A stretch of 64,000 bases of DNA. Origin: Candidatus Poribacteria bacterium. Its GTDB lineage: Bacteria > Poribacteria > WGA-4E > WGA-3G. The stretch lies in the NCBI GenBank assembly GCA_009841255.1, contig VXMD01000018.1, positions 86,438 to 150,437 on the forward strand, in the 5' to 3' direction. The notes under the pieces are model-generated. The model worked only from the letters and a program-made list of their open reading frames with translations. It was not told the origin of the DNA and made no database searches. Positions 28,058-36,879 of this stretch are shown here, piece by piece (positions within the stretch are counted from its first letter, which is position 1; every line of letters starts with the position of its first letter). Made by a program: the position numbers and the translations under genes.

Positions 28058-29375
28058 ATGCTTGAGAAGATCGGGATAGGGATTTTAACGAAAGTGGTTC
28101 CAGGATTTCTAAAAGGAGCTTGGGAGAGGGTTAAAAATAAACACCAAAACTCAAAAAATACTTCTCATAATTATAGTAACCACTACAAGAAGCGTCACGG
28201 CCAAATCATAGTTACCTGTGTTGGAATGGAACCAGCAAGATCGCTTGATGAGGTCTATGTAGCGATGTAGTTCCTAGTTAAGAGAAGAGCAACAACGTAT
28301 GGATCAATCGAAGACATTGAAAAAGGATTGCGAGAAAGAAAGGGGTTGTCCTTCGCTTCAACATCAGATGAACGTCAAGAAGGGATGAGGGTTGCTAATA
28401 ACGAACAGTATCTAATGGTGCTCGGTGGTCCTGGAGTTGGAAAATCAACATTTCTTCGAAAAGTAGGACTTGAAACCTTGAACGGAGAAGAAGGGAATTT
28501 TGAACACACATGTACTCCCGTTTTTCTTGAACTGAAGAGATTCACCGAGGATCAAATTGATATTGAGTCATGGATTACCGAAGAGTTTAAGGTATGTGGT
28601 TATCCATATCCTGAGCAGATGATGAAGACTACATTGGAATCAGATAAACTCCTTTTGCTCCTTGATGGACTTGACGAAGTGCCAAAGGAGAATATTAATA
28701 AGGGGGTTTACACAATTTACTAATGTGGAGATGGCAGACTTTGACGATTCACAGATTAAGAGGTATATTAACAATTGGTTTCCATTAACATCTAATGGAT
28801 CGCCCCAGCAACTTGATGATGAAATAACGACTGCCGATTTGTGTTGGGAGGCGTTGAATATGCCATATCATCAAGCAATCAAAGAATTAGTACGGAATCC
28901 GTTATTACTCGCACTTCTGTGTGTGGTTTACGAGCACTCGCAAGACTTGCCGCGAAATCGCTCAGAGTTTTATGAGAAGGCAGTCAACATTTTTCTTAAA
29001 AAGTGGCCGGCTGAGAAACATGTTAACCGAGACTTGTCAGTAAGCCAGTACTTGAACGTTGGAGATGAAGAGCATCTGCTCTCTGAAATTGCAGCAAAGA
29101 ATTTTGAGGAAGATCGTCTACTCTTCACAGAAAAGGAACTTATTGATCAGATTAAGGAGTTCGGTGAACAAAATTCCATCACATTGTCAAACGTTGAGAC
29201 TCGCAAGGTTTTGGAGGCTATTACCGTCGAGCAAGGATTTTTCGTAGAGAGAGTGAGTGGAGTTTTTACTTTTCTTCATCTGAGCTTTCAGGAGTATCTG
29301 ACAGCGAATTATTTTGTCAGTACACAGTCAATCCAGAGATTGGTGACGGATCATTTACATGACAAGCGGTGGTGA
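28058..29375 (+). pseudogene. Degraded NACHT NTPase (NLR-like) gene
   Basis: An AAGGAG site precedes ATG 28058. The N-terminus reaches DEVYVAM and then an in-frame TAG (28268-28270). The same frame continues through GSIEDIEKG, Walker A GGPGVGKST and Walker B LLLLDGLDEVP. Near 28700 the frame shifts and residues expected after the Walker B are missing. A second frame resumes with FTNVEMADFDDSQIKRYI and the NACHT winged-helix-like region (NPLLLALLCVVYE, FLHLSFQEYLTANYF). It ends at a TGA (29373-29375) where KRW would be expected to continue, as EVFLF does after the stop. The C-terminal repeats are lost. This is a dead antiphage-type NLR. Confidence 0.85.
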
Positions 29376-29623
29376 GAGGTTTTCTTATTCGCTAATGCTC
29401 AACAAAGGACGCTGGATACACAGAACCCCAAAAATCCGCGAAATCTGTGAAATTCGCGTCAGTCCGCGATTCGGAGGATACGAACATAACATCACTTCAG
29501 CAAGAACATTCAAAAAATGTTACACCTTCCGTCAAATTATTTTTTTTCACAACGGAAAGATGGGAAAAAGAGGCTATAAACCCTTACGGCCACTATGTTC
29601 CAGGCAGATAGCCGTTACCTACC

Positions 29624-29647
29624 AAATGTTACACTGGTGTAACATTT
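29624..29647. promoter_or_regulatory. Perfect 11-bp inverted repeat, operator-like
   Basis: AAATGTTACAC, then TG, then GTGTAACATTT form a perfect dyad. An exact copy of one arm lies at 29515-29525. The layout resembles a dimeric repressor operator with an accessory half-site, but no regulator gene is adjacent. Confidence 0.5.
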
Positions 29648-29688
29648 TAACGTGATTATTTATCAATATGTTATATTTACTTAAACAA

Positions 29689-29926
29689 AAAATTTCATAG
29701 TAAACGCCAAAAGCACCAATTTTCCAAACAGGCTCTGAACCCAGACCACGACTATGTTTTCAAGGGATCGGAGGATTCCCTAATTTTATAATTTCATAGT
29801 AAATGCTAAAAAATGAGACAGTCTCCAAGAGGCTCTAAACCCAGACCACGACTACGTTCTCAAGGAGTTACAACGCTCCTTTCTGAAATGCTTACTATGA
29901 ATCACTATGAATTACTATGAAATTTT
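29689..29926. mobile_element. MITE-like element with 15-bp terminal inverted repeats
   Basis: AAAATTTCATAGTAA (29689-29703) and TTACTATGAAATTTT (29912-29926) are perfect inverted termini. Inside are two 100-bp direct copies (29691-29789 and 29790-29890) sharing GGCTCTRAACCCAGACCACG, each ending in a small hairpin. Three tandem 10-bp TACTATGAAT units (29893-29922) lie at the right end. There is no coding capacity. Confidence 0.65.
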
Positions 29927-30172
29927 CATATTTCTGTCCCGAGCGAGCATCACCTTACTTTCCATCGTTTCGTTTAAGCTTCGCGTCCAATCTTCCAAGA
30001 CTCACCGAAAACTGAACGGCTCTGGGTCGCGATTCAGAGCCATTTAATTGTCGGTTTTTTGCGCATTTTCGCATAGGGATCGCGAGCACAGCTCGCTCCT
30101 ACAGCGAAGAGACCTCAAGCAGAAAATCGAAATTATGGGGAATTGAATGCCTCTGGTCGCGATGTCTGGTAT

Positions 30173-30201
30173 TTGAAATTCAAAATGAGATATGATATAC
30201 T
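30173..30201 (+). promoter_or_regulatory. Sigma-70-type promoter for the type II R-M unit
   Basis: TTGAAA (30173-30178) and TATACT (30196-30201) are 17 bases apart, 60 bases before the GTG start at 30262. Confidence 0.6.
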
Positions 30202-30261
30202 TCAATAAGTAGTGGGCAAGTCTTGAAGTGAGTTCATAACTTTTCCGTGTGGAGGCATTCA

Positions 30262-31404
30262 GTGGCGACGCTCTATTTGAAAGGCTTCATAAGAGATGCG
30301 ACATACACACCACATCTCAATCCAGAGAAATTTGAAGCGTATGATATAACCCAATTTGATGTGAATCAAGCACAAGCATCCGGACTCATTGATTTGGGAA
30401 CATCAGGAAATAATCTGGCTTTTTCAAAGTGGGTTTCGCCGAAACGGACGCGCTCCTACCCTTTTGCACGGATTTATAACACGTTCCATTTCAATACAAA
30501 AAAGGTAACAATTATTCCGATTATCAAAGATGAAGGGGCGGGTACGCAGAATAACGATCGAATTAACTTCATCACATTTTCATGGATGAATCTCTTGAAC
30601 ATCTACATTATCTTAGCGTGGTATGAAGATGCGGAGAGGAAACCAGGCACAACCGACCGAATTACTAATCAGATTTTGAACGTTGAAAGCGTGCGTGAGA
30701 AATTGTTTGAGGTGAGTCGGTATCAGATGACTGCGTTACATTGGAACACAACACACTTTGAGAGAGACTTTGAGGCAATTTACCTTAATGCAGTTGATGG
30801 ATACAAGAAAATATCTCAGGAGAGAAACGTCGCCGTTCACAGTCCCAAAAATCACCTGCAAACTCTTGAACGGTTTAAAGTAACGGGTCATTTCAGTCTA
30901 AACTCGTTTAAAGAAGCAAGTCTTCCACGCTCGTATGAAGCTGCCCATAGGGAGTCTGTAACAACACACGTCTTAGAATCCCTTCAAGAAAACACTAAGG
31001 GTGTTTTCAGCATTTCAAACTATCTGGGTGGGCAGTATTATTTAACCGCCGATGAAGTTTATTGGAAAAATGAACAGTTAGTTATACAAGAATCCAAGAA
31101 CAGTAGCAAAGGGAAACTCCCATCTGAAGATGACATCAAGGATGGTTTATTCAAATTGATTCTTTTTGCGAGTATGGAAGAAGTGGCAATTGATGAAAGA
31201 ACAAATATCCAGTTTACCACCCGATTGAAACTAACAGGCGATCTCATTGGTAACCTACTTCTACCTTGCACCATAGAGGATGTGTTTAATTTTTCTGCAA
31301 CAAATCGTTTAACACAAGCCCATCAAAAAAGGCTCATTTTGCTTAACCAAGAAGCAAGTAAAAATAACAGATTACAAGTATGGATAACCGGTCACCATGC
31401 GTAA
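30262..31404 (+). CDS. Putative type II restriction endonuclease
   Basis: I do not recognise the family of this 380-residue protein. The call rests on context: its last bases overlap the start of a DNA adenine methyltransferase by 8 bases, the usual R-M arrangement. A region near residues 265-285 reads DEVYWKNEQLVIQESKNSS, which fits the strand and ExK end of a PD-(D/E)xK nuclease. The start is GTG 30262 because GGAGG lies 7 bases upstream. A GTG at 30247 would add five residues. It may recognise the same site as the D12-class methyltransferase. Confidence 0.7.
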   Translation: MATLYLKGFIRDATYTPHLNPEKFEAYDITQFDVNQAQASGLIDLGTSGNNLAFSKWVSPKRTRSYPFARIYNTFHFNTKKVTIIPIIKDEGAGTQNNDRINFITFSWMNLLNIYIILAWYEDAERKPGTTDRITNQILNVESVREKLFEVSRYQMTALHWNTTHFERDFEAIYLNAVDGYKKISQERNVAVHSPKNHLQTLERFKVTGHFSLNSFKEASLPRSYEAAHRESVTTHVLESLQENTKGVFSISNYLGGQYYLTADEVYWKNEQLVIQESKNSSKGKLPSEDDIKDGLFKLILFASMEEVAIDERTNIQFTTRLKLTGDLIGNLLLPCTIEDVFNFSATNRLTQAHQKRLILLNQEASKNNRLQVWITGHHA

Positions 31405-32230
31405 ATTAGCAAAAAGCCCACTGCGGTATCCAGGGGGTAAATCGAGGGCACTCAAACAGATTCTTCCATTGATTCCGGTGAATATATCCGAATTTCGTGA
31501 ACCTTTCGTCGGTGGAGGATCTGTCTTTTTTGCGATCCGAAGCCTCTTTCAAAACCGGATCACATCCTATTGGATTAACGATCTTAACTATGACCTCTAC
31601 TGTTTCTGGAAACAAGCAAGAGATGATGGCCCCAGTTTGGTTGATGCACTCATAGAAAAACGCTCAACCGCTACAGATGGGCGGACCCTGTTTGAAGAAC
31701 TCACAAAAACGAAAGACGAACTGAGTCAAAACCGGGAACTTCTTTGCGAGTTTCAACGCGCGGTGCGCTTCTTCGTGCTCAACCGCATCACTTTTTCTGG
31801 CGTGGTGGATTCCGGTGGATATTCACAATCTGCTTTTGAGAAGCGTTTCACGGATTCATCTATCGAACGTGTGAAAAATATTTGTCCCTATCTTTCCGAT
31901 GTCAAAATCACGAACGGAGATTATATCGATGCTTTGTTCCAAGACGGTAAGGATGTATTTATTTTTTTGGATCCACCCTATTGGAAGGCAACGGAGTCAA
32001 AATTGTACGGAGTGAGAGGCACACTGCATACGGCTTTTGACCATGTGCAATTCGCTGAGGATATGCGAAAGTGTCCACACAAATGGTTGATCACCTATGA
32101 CGACTCGCCTGTCATCAGGGACCTCTTCGACTTTGCTGAGATTCAGGAATGGACGCTCCAATACGGAATGAATAACTACCGACAAGGGAATGCGGCAAAA
32201 GGGAGAGAGTTGTTTATCAAGAATTATTGA
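31397..32230 (+). CDS. DNA adenine methyltransferase, D12 (Dam) class
   Basis: The 277-residue enzyme has the D12-class motifs: SPLRYPGGKSRALKQILPLIP (motif X), EPFVGGGSVFFAI (motif I) and FIFLDPPYW (motif IV, DPPY), with a NRITFSGVVDSGG recognition-side segment as in Dam/DpnM. It transfers a methyl group from SAM to adenine N6. Overlap with the upstream nuclease-like gene marks it as the protective half of a type II R-M unit. The next gene, murB, begins 13 bases later and may be co-read. Confidence 0.93.
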   Translation: MRKLAKSPLRYPGGKSRALKQILPLIPVNISEFREPFVGGGSVFFAIRSLFQNRITSYWINDLNYDLYCFWKQARDDGPSLVDALIEKRSTATDGRTLFEELTKTKDELSQNRELLCEFQRAVRFFVLNRITFSGVVDSGGYSQSAFEKRFTDSSIERVKNICPYLSDVKITNGDYIDALFQDGKDVFIFLDPPYWKATESKLYGVRGTLHTAFDHVQFAEDMRKCPHKWLITYDDSPVIRDLFDFAEIQEWTLQYGMNNYRQGNAAKGRELFIKNY

Positions 32231-32243
32231 GAGGAATGGCGAT

Positions 32244-33152
32244 ATGGAGTGGAAAGAGGCGCTGCTGGGCATTGTAAAGGATTCAGGCGCACGACTGCGG
32301 TTTGGGGAACCCCTCGCAAAGCACACCTATTTCGGCATCGGTGGTGAAGCCACTGCTTACATAGAAATTAGTACGGTAAGCGAATTGGCGGCGGTGGCTC
32401 GGTTCCATCGGCAGTGGGAGGTTCCGGTCGCGATGATTGGTCGTGGCTCAAATCTGTTGGTGAGCGATACCGGCTTCAACGGCATCAGCATCAGGCTAGT
32501 CGGGGAGTTAGCGAAATTACAGGTCGATGGGAAGGTTATTTCGGTCGGTGCGGGTCTCTCATTGCCGCGACTCTCAAAAACAATGTCGCGAGGCGGTCTG
32601 AGCGGTGTGGAATTCGCACTCGGCATCCCCGGCTCCGTCGGCGGGGCACTGATTATGAACGCTGGTGCCTGGGGGAGCAGTTTTGGGGATATCGTCACAG
32701 ACGTCACGGTCATGAACAATACGGGTGAACTGCTCACCTTAACCCACGCCGAAGCGGAATTTGAATACCGACACAGCGGTTTGGACGCTTATTTCTGTGT
32801 CACAGGGGCGACGCTGAGACTCGAACCGGGAAACGTTGACACCATCACGGCGCGGATGCAAGCATTTTACAAGCAGAAAGTCGAAACACAACCCTTCGCT
32901 GAAGAGAATGCGGGATGTATGTTCAAAAATCCGCCCGGTGATTCCGCAGGGCGGCTGATCGACCTCAGTGGTCTGAAAGGTCATCGTATCGGTGGCGCAG
33001 AGGTATCAACGGTACATGGGAATTTTATTCTCAATATCGACAACGCAACAGCGGCGGATGTGTTGGATTTGGTGGCTTACATCCAAGAGCAGGTGCGTGA
33101 AAAGACGGGGATATCCCTACAAACAGAAGTAAAACGACTGGGTTTTGATTAG
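32244..33152 (+). CDS. murB: UDP-N-acetylenolpyruvoylglucosamine reductase
   Basis: MurB reduces UDP-GlcNAc-enolpyruvate to UDP-MurNAc in peptidoglycan synthesis. It is a cytoplasmic flavoprotein that uses FAD and NADPH. The visible motifs are HTYFGIGGEATAYIE, IGRGSNLLVSDTGF, GIPGSVGGALIMNAGAWG (FAD and substrate), FEYRHSGLD, and GCMFKNPPGDSAGRLID. The start is ATG 32244 with AGAGGA upstream. A longer frame from 32190 overlaps the methyltransferase gene. The 302-residue length is normal. Confidence 0.96.
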   Translation: MEWKEALLGIVKDSGARLRFGEPLAKHTYFGIGGEATAYIEISTVSELAAVARFHRQWEVPVAMIGRGSNLLVSDTGFNGISIRLVGELAKLQVDGKVISVGAGLSLPRLSKTMSRGGLSGVEFALGIPGSVGGALIMNAGAWGSSFGDIVTDVTVMNNTGELLTLTHAEAEFEYRHSGLDAYFCVTGATLRLEPGNVDTITARMQAFYKQKVETQPFAEENAGCMFKNPPGDSAGRLIDLSGLKGHRIGGAEVSTVHGNFILNIDNATAADVLDLVAYIQEQVREKTGISLQTEVKRLGFD

Positions 33153-33193
33153 GACAGGCACAAGACCTGCCCCTACGGAACGAACTATTACAC

Positions 33194-34390
33194 TTAAGGT
33201 CGGATAACCGTGCCGTCCATCCGCCGCACGGGTGCCCAACCGCCGTTAAGAGGATCCTCTGGGAACGGGAATCGCGCCGCGAGTTCCTCATCTACATCAA
33301 TCCCAAGACCCGGTGCCTCATTTACCCAAAAACAGCCATCTCGAATCTCGGGACAACCGGGGAAGACTTCCTTGGTGTTTTCACCAAAGACGTGTTGCTC
33401 CTGAATCCCGAAGTTATAGCAGGCGAGATCCAGCGCAACGTTGGCGGCATGCCCAACCGGAGAGACATCGCCAGGACCGTGCCATGCGGTGCGTACGCCG
33501 AAGAATTCACAGAACGCGGCGAGTTTGCGCGCAGGACTGATACCCCCGATTTGTGAGATATGCACCCGGATAAAGTCGATAAGCCGATCTTTGATAAGGT
33601 GGACGTATTCGTTCGGATTGTTGAACAGTTCACCCATCGCAATCGGGATGCTCGTCTGTTGACGCATGAGTTGGAAATAGTCAACATCTTCAGGGGCAAA
33701 CGGGTCCTCAAGGAAGAAGAGGTTATACGGTTCCAGTCCTTTTGCGAGATTAATCGCTTGGATGGGCGGGATACGTTCATGCACGTCGTGGAGGAGTTCT
33801 ATCTCGTCGCCGAGCTGTGTCCGCAAATGATCGAAGAGTTTAATGACGGTATTGACGTAAGGGGTCGGTTCAAAAGCGGGTGAACTCCGCCTTCTTCCAC
33901 CGCCTGCACCATACGTCGAATACCCCGGTATTGCTACCTGCGAGCGGACATAGCGATACCCCTGCTCCATATAACGGCGGATGCTCTCCTCCACTTCCTC
34001 GAAAGTGCTACCGCCTGCGTGTGCATAAAGCGTTGCAGCTTCTCGGCATTTACCGCCGAGCAGTTGGTAGACGGGCATGTTGGCACGCTTGCCCATGATG
34101 TCCCACAAAGCGATATCCACACCACTGAGTGCATTGTTCAGCACTGGACCGTTCCGCCAATAGGAGCTGACAAAACTGGTCTGGAAGATGTCCTCTATGT
34201 TCGCCGGATCTTTCCCAATGAGAAAGGGTTTGAGGTACTCATCAACTGCGGTGGCTACGGCAAGTGGACGCTGTGTAAAGGTTGCGCATCCGATACCGTA
34301 TAAACCGGGTTCACTCGTTTCAATCTTAACAACGACGAGTCGAGTGCCATTCGGTGCCGTCAAAATCGTTTTCACATCCGTAATCTTCAT
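33194..34390 (-). CDS. Enolase-superfamily sugar acid dehydratase (ManD/RspA-like)
   Basis: The 398-residue protein matches the D-mannonate dehydratase ManD group of the enolase superfamily. Metal and catalytic residues appear as LLHDVHERIPP (Asp and His), FFLEDPFAP (Glu), AMGELFNNP (Glu) and TAWHGPGDVSPVG (His). The C-terminal DPLNGGWAPVRRMDGTVIRP is also typical. It should dehydrate an aldonic acid to a 2-keto-3-deoxy acid. ManD-group members vary in activity, so the substrate is not certain. A CCGCAAGGA leader precedes the ATG. Confidence 0.92.
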   Translation of the reverse strand: MKITDVKTILTAPNGTRLVVVKIETSEPGLYGIGCATFTQRPLAVATAVDEYLKPFLIGKDPANIEDIFQTSFVSSYWRNGPVLNNALSGVDIALWDIMGKRANMPVYQLLGGKCREAATLYAHAGGSTFEEVEESIRRYMEQGYRYVRSQVAIPGYSTYGAGGGRRRSSPAFEPTPYVNTVIKLFDHLRTQLGDEIELLHDVHERIPPIQAINLAKGLEPYNLFFLEDPFAPEDVDYFQLMRQQTSIPIAMGELFNNPNEYVHLIKDRLIDFIRVHISQIGGISPARKLAAFCEFFGVRTAWHGPGDVSPVGHAANVALDLACYNFGIQEQHVFGENTKEVFPGCPEIRDGCFWVNEAPGLGIDVDEELAARFPFPEDPLNGGWAPVRRMDGTVIRP

Positions 34391-34410
34391 ATTTTAAGCT
34401 TTCCTTGCGG

Positions 34411-34569
34411 TTCGGTTAGGGCAGTTTGATAAATAAAGTGCCTCTCCGTAGACCCGCCTGCGCCGTTGTTGCAGGCTTTTTTAATTATTCCTTACGGCTT
34501 AGTCAGGGTGGTTTGATAGAGTGGTTCGGTTAGGACAGTTTGATAGATAAAGTACCTCTCCGTAAACCC
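34411..34569. repeat. 45-bp direct repeat pair plus hairpin
   Basis: Copies at 34411-34455 and 34525-34569 share TTCGGTTAGGRCAGTTTGAT and differ at about four bases. Between them lies GCCTGC...GCAGGC (34456-34476) followed by six T. Although it looks like a terminator on the plus strand, no plus-strand gene ends nearby. The same hairpin recurs at 37888-37909 and, inverted, at 43418-43438. Confidence 0.7.
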
Positions 34570-34660
34570 CCAGTAAACAAAACACCGTATTTCTCGCCTC
34601 GCGAACATTTAAAAAAGTATATCAAACGGAATGCGCCGTGTCAAAGGAATTTGCCCACTC

Positions 34661-36751
34661 CTATTTCTTCGTCAAAATAAGATTCTGGTAGACATCAACA
34701 ACGGCAGAGAAATTTGGAGGGACTACAGTGGTGGCACTAAATTCTGTTACAATCGCAGGACCTGCGATTTGATTGCCGGGACGCAACGCCTCACGTCGGT
34801 AGAAATCGGTCGGGAGTGCGTCCCCCTCAAAGATAACAGGATTTTGGGAATAGGGGCGAGGTAACCTCGCCCCTACTGCGGCATCCGTATCGGCGAGTGC
34901 GACCGATTGAATGGGAGGTTTGTCAGTCTCTCCAGTGGCTGTCAGTCGAAGGTTCACCACCTCCACCGGCGCATCGGTGCGGGCATAGCCAAACCGCAAC
35001 GCATGCGCGGCGTGAAATCTTTCAACAAGTACCTCTATTTCGGTTGAAGGAACATGTTCTGCGGTAAAACACGGGATATTCAATTCATAAGATTGTCCCT
35101 CATACCGCATATCAAGCGAACGGTCAATTTTAAGCTGATGCGGGCGGAACCCCTCACTTCTCATCTCACCTTCTGCGCGGGTTAAGAGTGTGTCAAAACC
35201 AGCGTTCAACGCGCCAACAAGGCTTGGGCTACTTTCGCTGCTCCTTTCAAACTGCCATAATACTGTCTGTGAGTAATCTTTAACGACATCTGCGAAGAGC
35301 ATCCCGTAAGCAGAGAGCAAACCGCCGTTTGGCGGAATAAGCACTGTCTCAATGCCGAGATTCTCTGCCATAAATGCGGCATGTAAACCGCCAGCACCAC
35401 CGAAAGAGATGAGCGTGAAATCGCGTGTATCAAATCCGCGCTCCACCGAGATGACCTTGATGGCGCGTTCCATCGCCGCGTTAGCGACCTTAAGAATGCC
35501 ATCCGCCGCTTGTAGCGGTGGAACGCCAAGACGCTTCGCAAATTTCTCAATGTGTGTGCGGGTCTTATCGGAATTAAGAGACATTGCCCCCCCTAAAAAT
35601 TGGGTCGCTGCGATACGTCCCAAGTAGAGGTTCGCGTCGGTTACGGTGATGTCTCCGCCGTTGTTTCCGTAGCAGATGGGACCTGGATCTGCGCCTGCAC
35701 TTTCCGGTCCGACGCGTAGGGCACCGCCGGCATCTATAGTCGCAATAGAACCGCCGCCAGCACCAACGGTGTGAATATCAATCAGCGGAACCTTGATCGG
35801 GAGCCCACTAATCGTACTCTCGGTCGTGAGGGAGATACCGCCATTGCAGAGGCTCACATCCGTTGAAGTGCCACCCATATCAAACGTGATGATCTGGTCG
35901 TAGCCAGCGGCCTTGGCGACTTGATACGCACCAATAACACCACCGGCGGGACCGGAAAGGACAGTACGGATCCCCGCGGATTCAAAGTTCTCAGCAGAGA
36001 TACACCCTCCGTTCGAGAGCATCAAACGGAACGCGGCTGGAAACTGCTCAGCATCAGTCAGCGTCGAGAGATGCCGTTCCAAAGTCGGACGGATATACGC
36101 GTTGGCCACAGTGGTACTGAACCGTGCATACTCTCGATATTCCGGTAAGACTTCGTATGAACAGGAGACGGGTATACCGAGTCGGGCAAGGTGTTTCGCG
36201 ACAATCTGTTCGTTCCGTGGATTGACGTAGGCAAAAAGGAAACAAACGGCGACAGCATCAAGTTCCAACGTAGCGAGTTCGGACGCGAGCACCTCTAAAT
36301 CGCGTGGTTCAATCTCAGTCTGGATTTCACCTGTGTGCAGTGTCCGTTCTGATATACCGAAGCGTCTATCGGCAGAAACAAGCGGAGCGGGTCGTTCGAC
36401 GAAAAAATCATAGAGGTTCGGACGTGCCTGCCTACCGATCTCTAAAATATCCTCAAAATCTTTCGTTGTGACGAGGGCGATACGCGCACCTCTCCGCTCA
36501 AGGAGTGCGTTCGTTGCGACTGTCGAGCCGTGAACAATGTCCGGTTTCCGTTCGGTATCGATGTCGTGCTGATGCAAGATTTCACTCACACCCTGTATTA
36601 CGGCGAGGGCAGGATTCCGCGGCGTGGACAGGACCTTGTGCGTGAATAGATCGCCACCCATACGCATCACAATGTCGGTGAACGTGCCACCCGTATCAAC
36701 CCCGATACTTTTAGTTATTAAATCTAGTCGATGCTCCATTTCATTACGCAT
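34661..36751 (-). CDS. hyuA: Hydantoinase/oxoprolinase family protein, HyuA type
   Basis: The 696-residue protein has the HyuA ATP-binding core: GVDTGGTFTDIV, VHGSTVATNALLERRGA, SNGGCISAENFE, VLSGPAGGVIGAY, TFDMGGTSTDVSL and SFGGAGGLHAAFM. HyuA subunits use ATP to open hydantoin or 5-oxoproline rings, usually with HyuB. No hyuB is in the window. Near residues 625-636 an in-frame insert reads AAVGARLPRPYS, encoded by a perfect 12-bp palindrome (34851-34875). It sits in the variable region before the C-terminal LRPGNQIAGPAIV, so activity may survive. Confidence 0.93.
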   Translation of the reverse strand: MRNEMEHRLDLITKSIGVDTGGTFTDIVMRMGGDLFTHKVLSTPRNPALAVIQGVSEILHQHDIDTERKPDIVHGSTVATNALLERRGARIALVTTKDFEDILEIGRQARPNLYDFFVERPAPLVSADRRFGISERTLHTGEIQTEIEPRDLEVLASELATLELDAVAVCFLFAYVNPRNEQIVAKHLARLGIPVSCSYEVLPEYREYARFSTTVANAYIRPTLERHLSTLTDAEQFPAAFRLMLSNGGCISAENFESAGIRTVLSGPAGGVIGAYQVAKAAGYDQIITFDMGGTSTDVSLCNGGISLTTESTISGLPIKVPLIDIHTVGAGGGSIATIDAGGALRVGPESAGADPGPICYGNNGGDITVTDANLYLGRIAATQFLGGAMSLNSDKTRTHIEKFAKRLGVPPLQAADGILKVANAAMERAIKVISVERGFDTRDFTLISFGGAGGLHAAFMAENLGIETVLIPPNGGLLSAYGMLFADVVKDYSQTVLWQFERSSESSPSLVGALNAGFDTLLTRAEGEMRSEGFRPHQLKIDRSLDMRYEGQSYELNIPCFTAEHVPSTEIEVLVERFHAAHALRFGYARTDAPVEVVNLRLTATGETDKPPIQSVALADTDAAVGARLPRPYSQNPVIFEGDALPTDFYRREALRPGNQIAGPAIVTEFSATTVVPPNFSAVVDVYQNLILTKK
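34851..34875. repeat. Perfect palindrome inserted in frame within hyuA
   Basis: TAGGGGCGAGGT, one A, then ACCTCGCCCCTA form a 12-bp perfect dyad in hyuA coding sequence. Its family also occurs between genes (24781-24801) and within purH (41330-41354). Confidence 0.85.
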
Positions 36752-36879
36752 CGGTTTCCGATGAATTCTGATCCTTTCTGGTCACTCGTTAAAAAGTCTT
36801 TTATACCCTAAAGTCGGTTTTTACCAATTTTATTAGATCGGGATAGATAGGAACCCTCCGAGCCCTCATCGTTAAAAAA

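Larger units (their letters stand above)
29376..30172. other. Gene-free stretch between NACHT remnant and restriction enzyme
   Basis: No gene is supported here. It holds a direct 11-base half-site and a palindrome (29515-29647), a MITE-like element (29689-29926), a 7-bp hairpin with GGCTCTG/CAGAGCC arms at 30018-30041, and a dispersed palindrome near 30076-30104. Open frames across it are short and have no ribosome-binding sites. Confidence 0.7.

Noticed and set aside
29691..29890. Two repeats that could suggest a CRISPR array
   Set aside because: There are only two 100-bp units without regular short repeats and spacers, they are framed by terminal inverted repeats, and no cas genes are present.
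34456..34482. Hairpin plus T6 as an intrinsic terminator
   Set aside because: No plus-strand gene ends nearby, and the same hairpin recurs elsewhere as a dispersed repeat.
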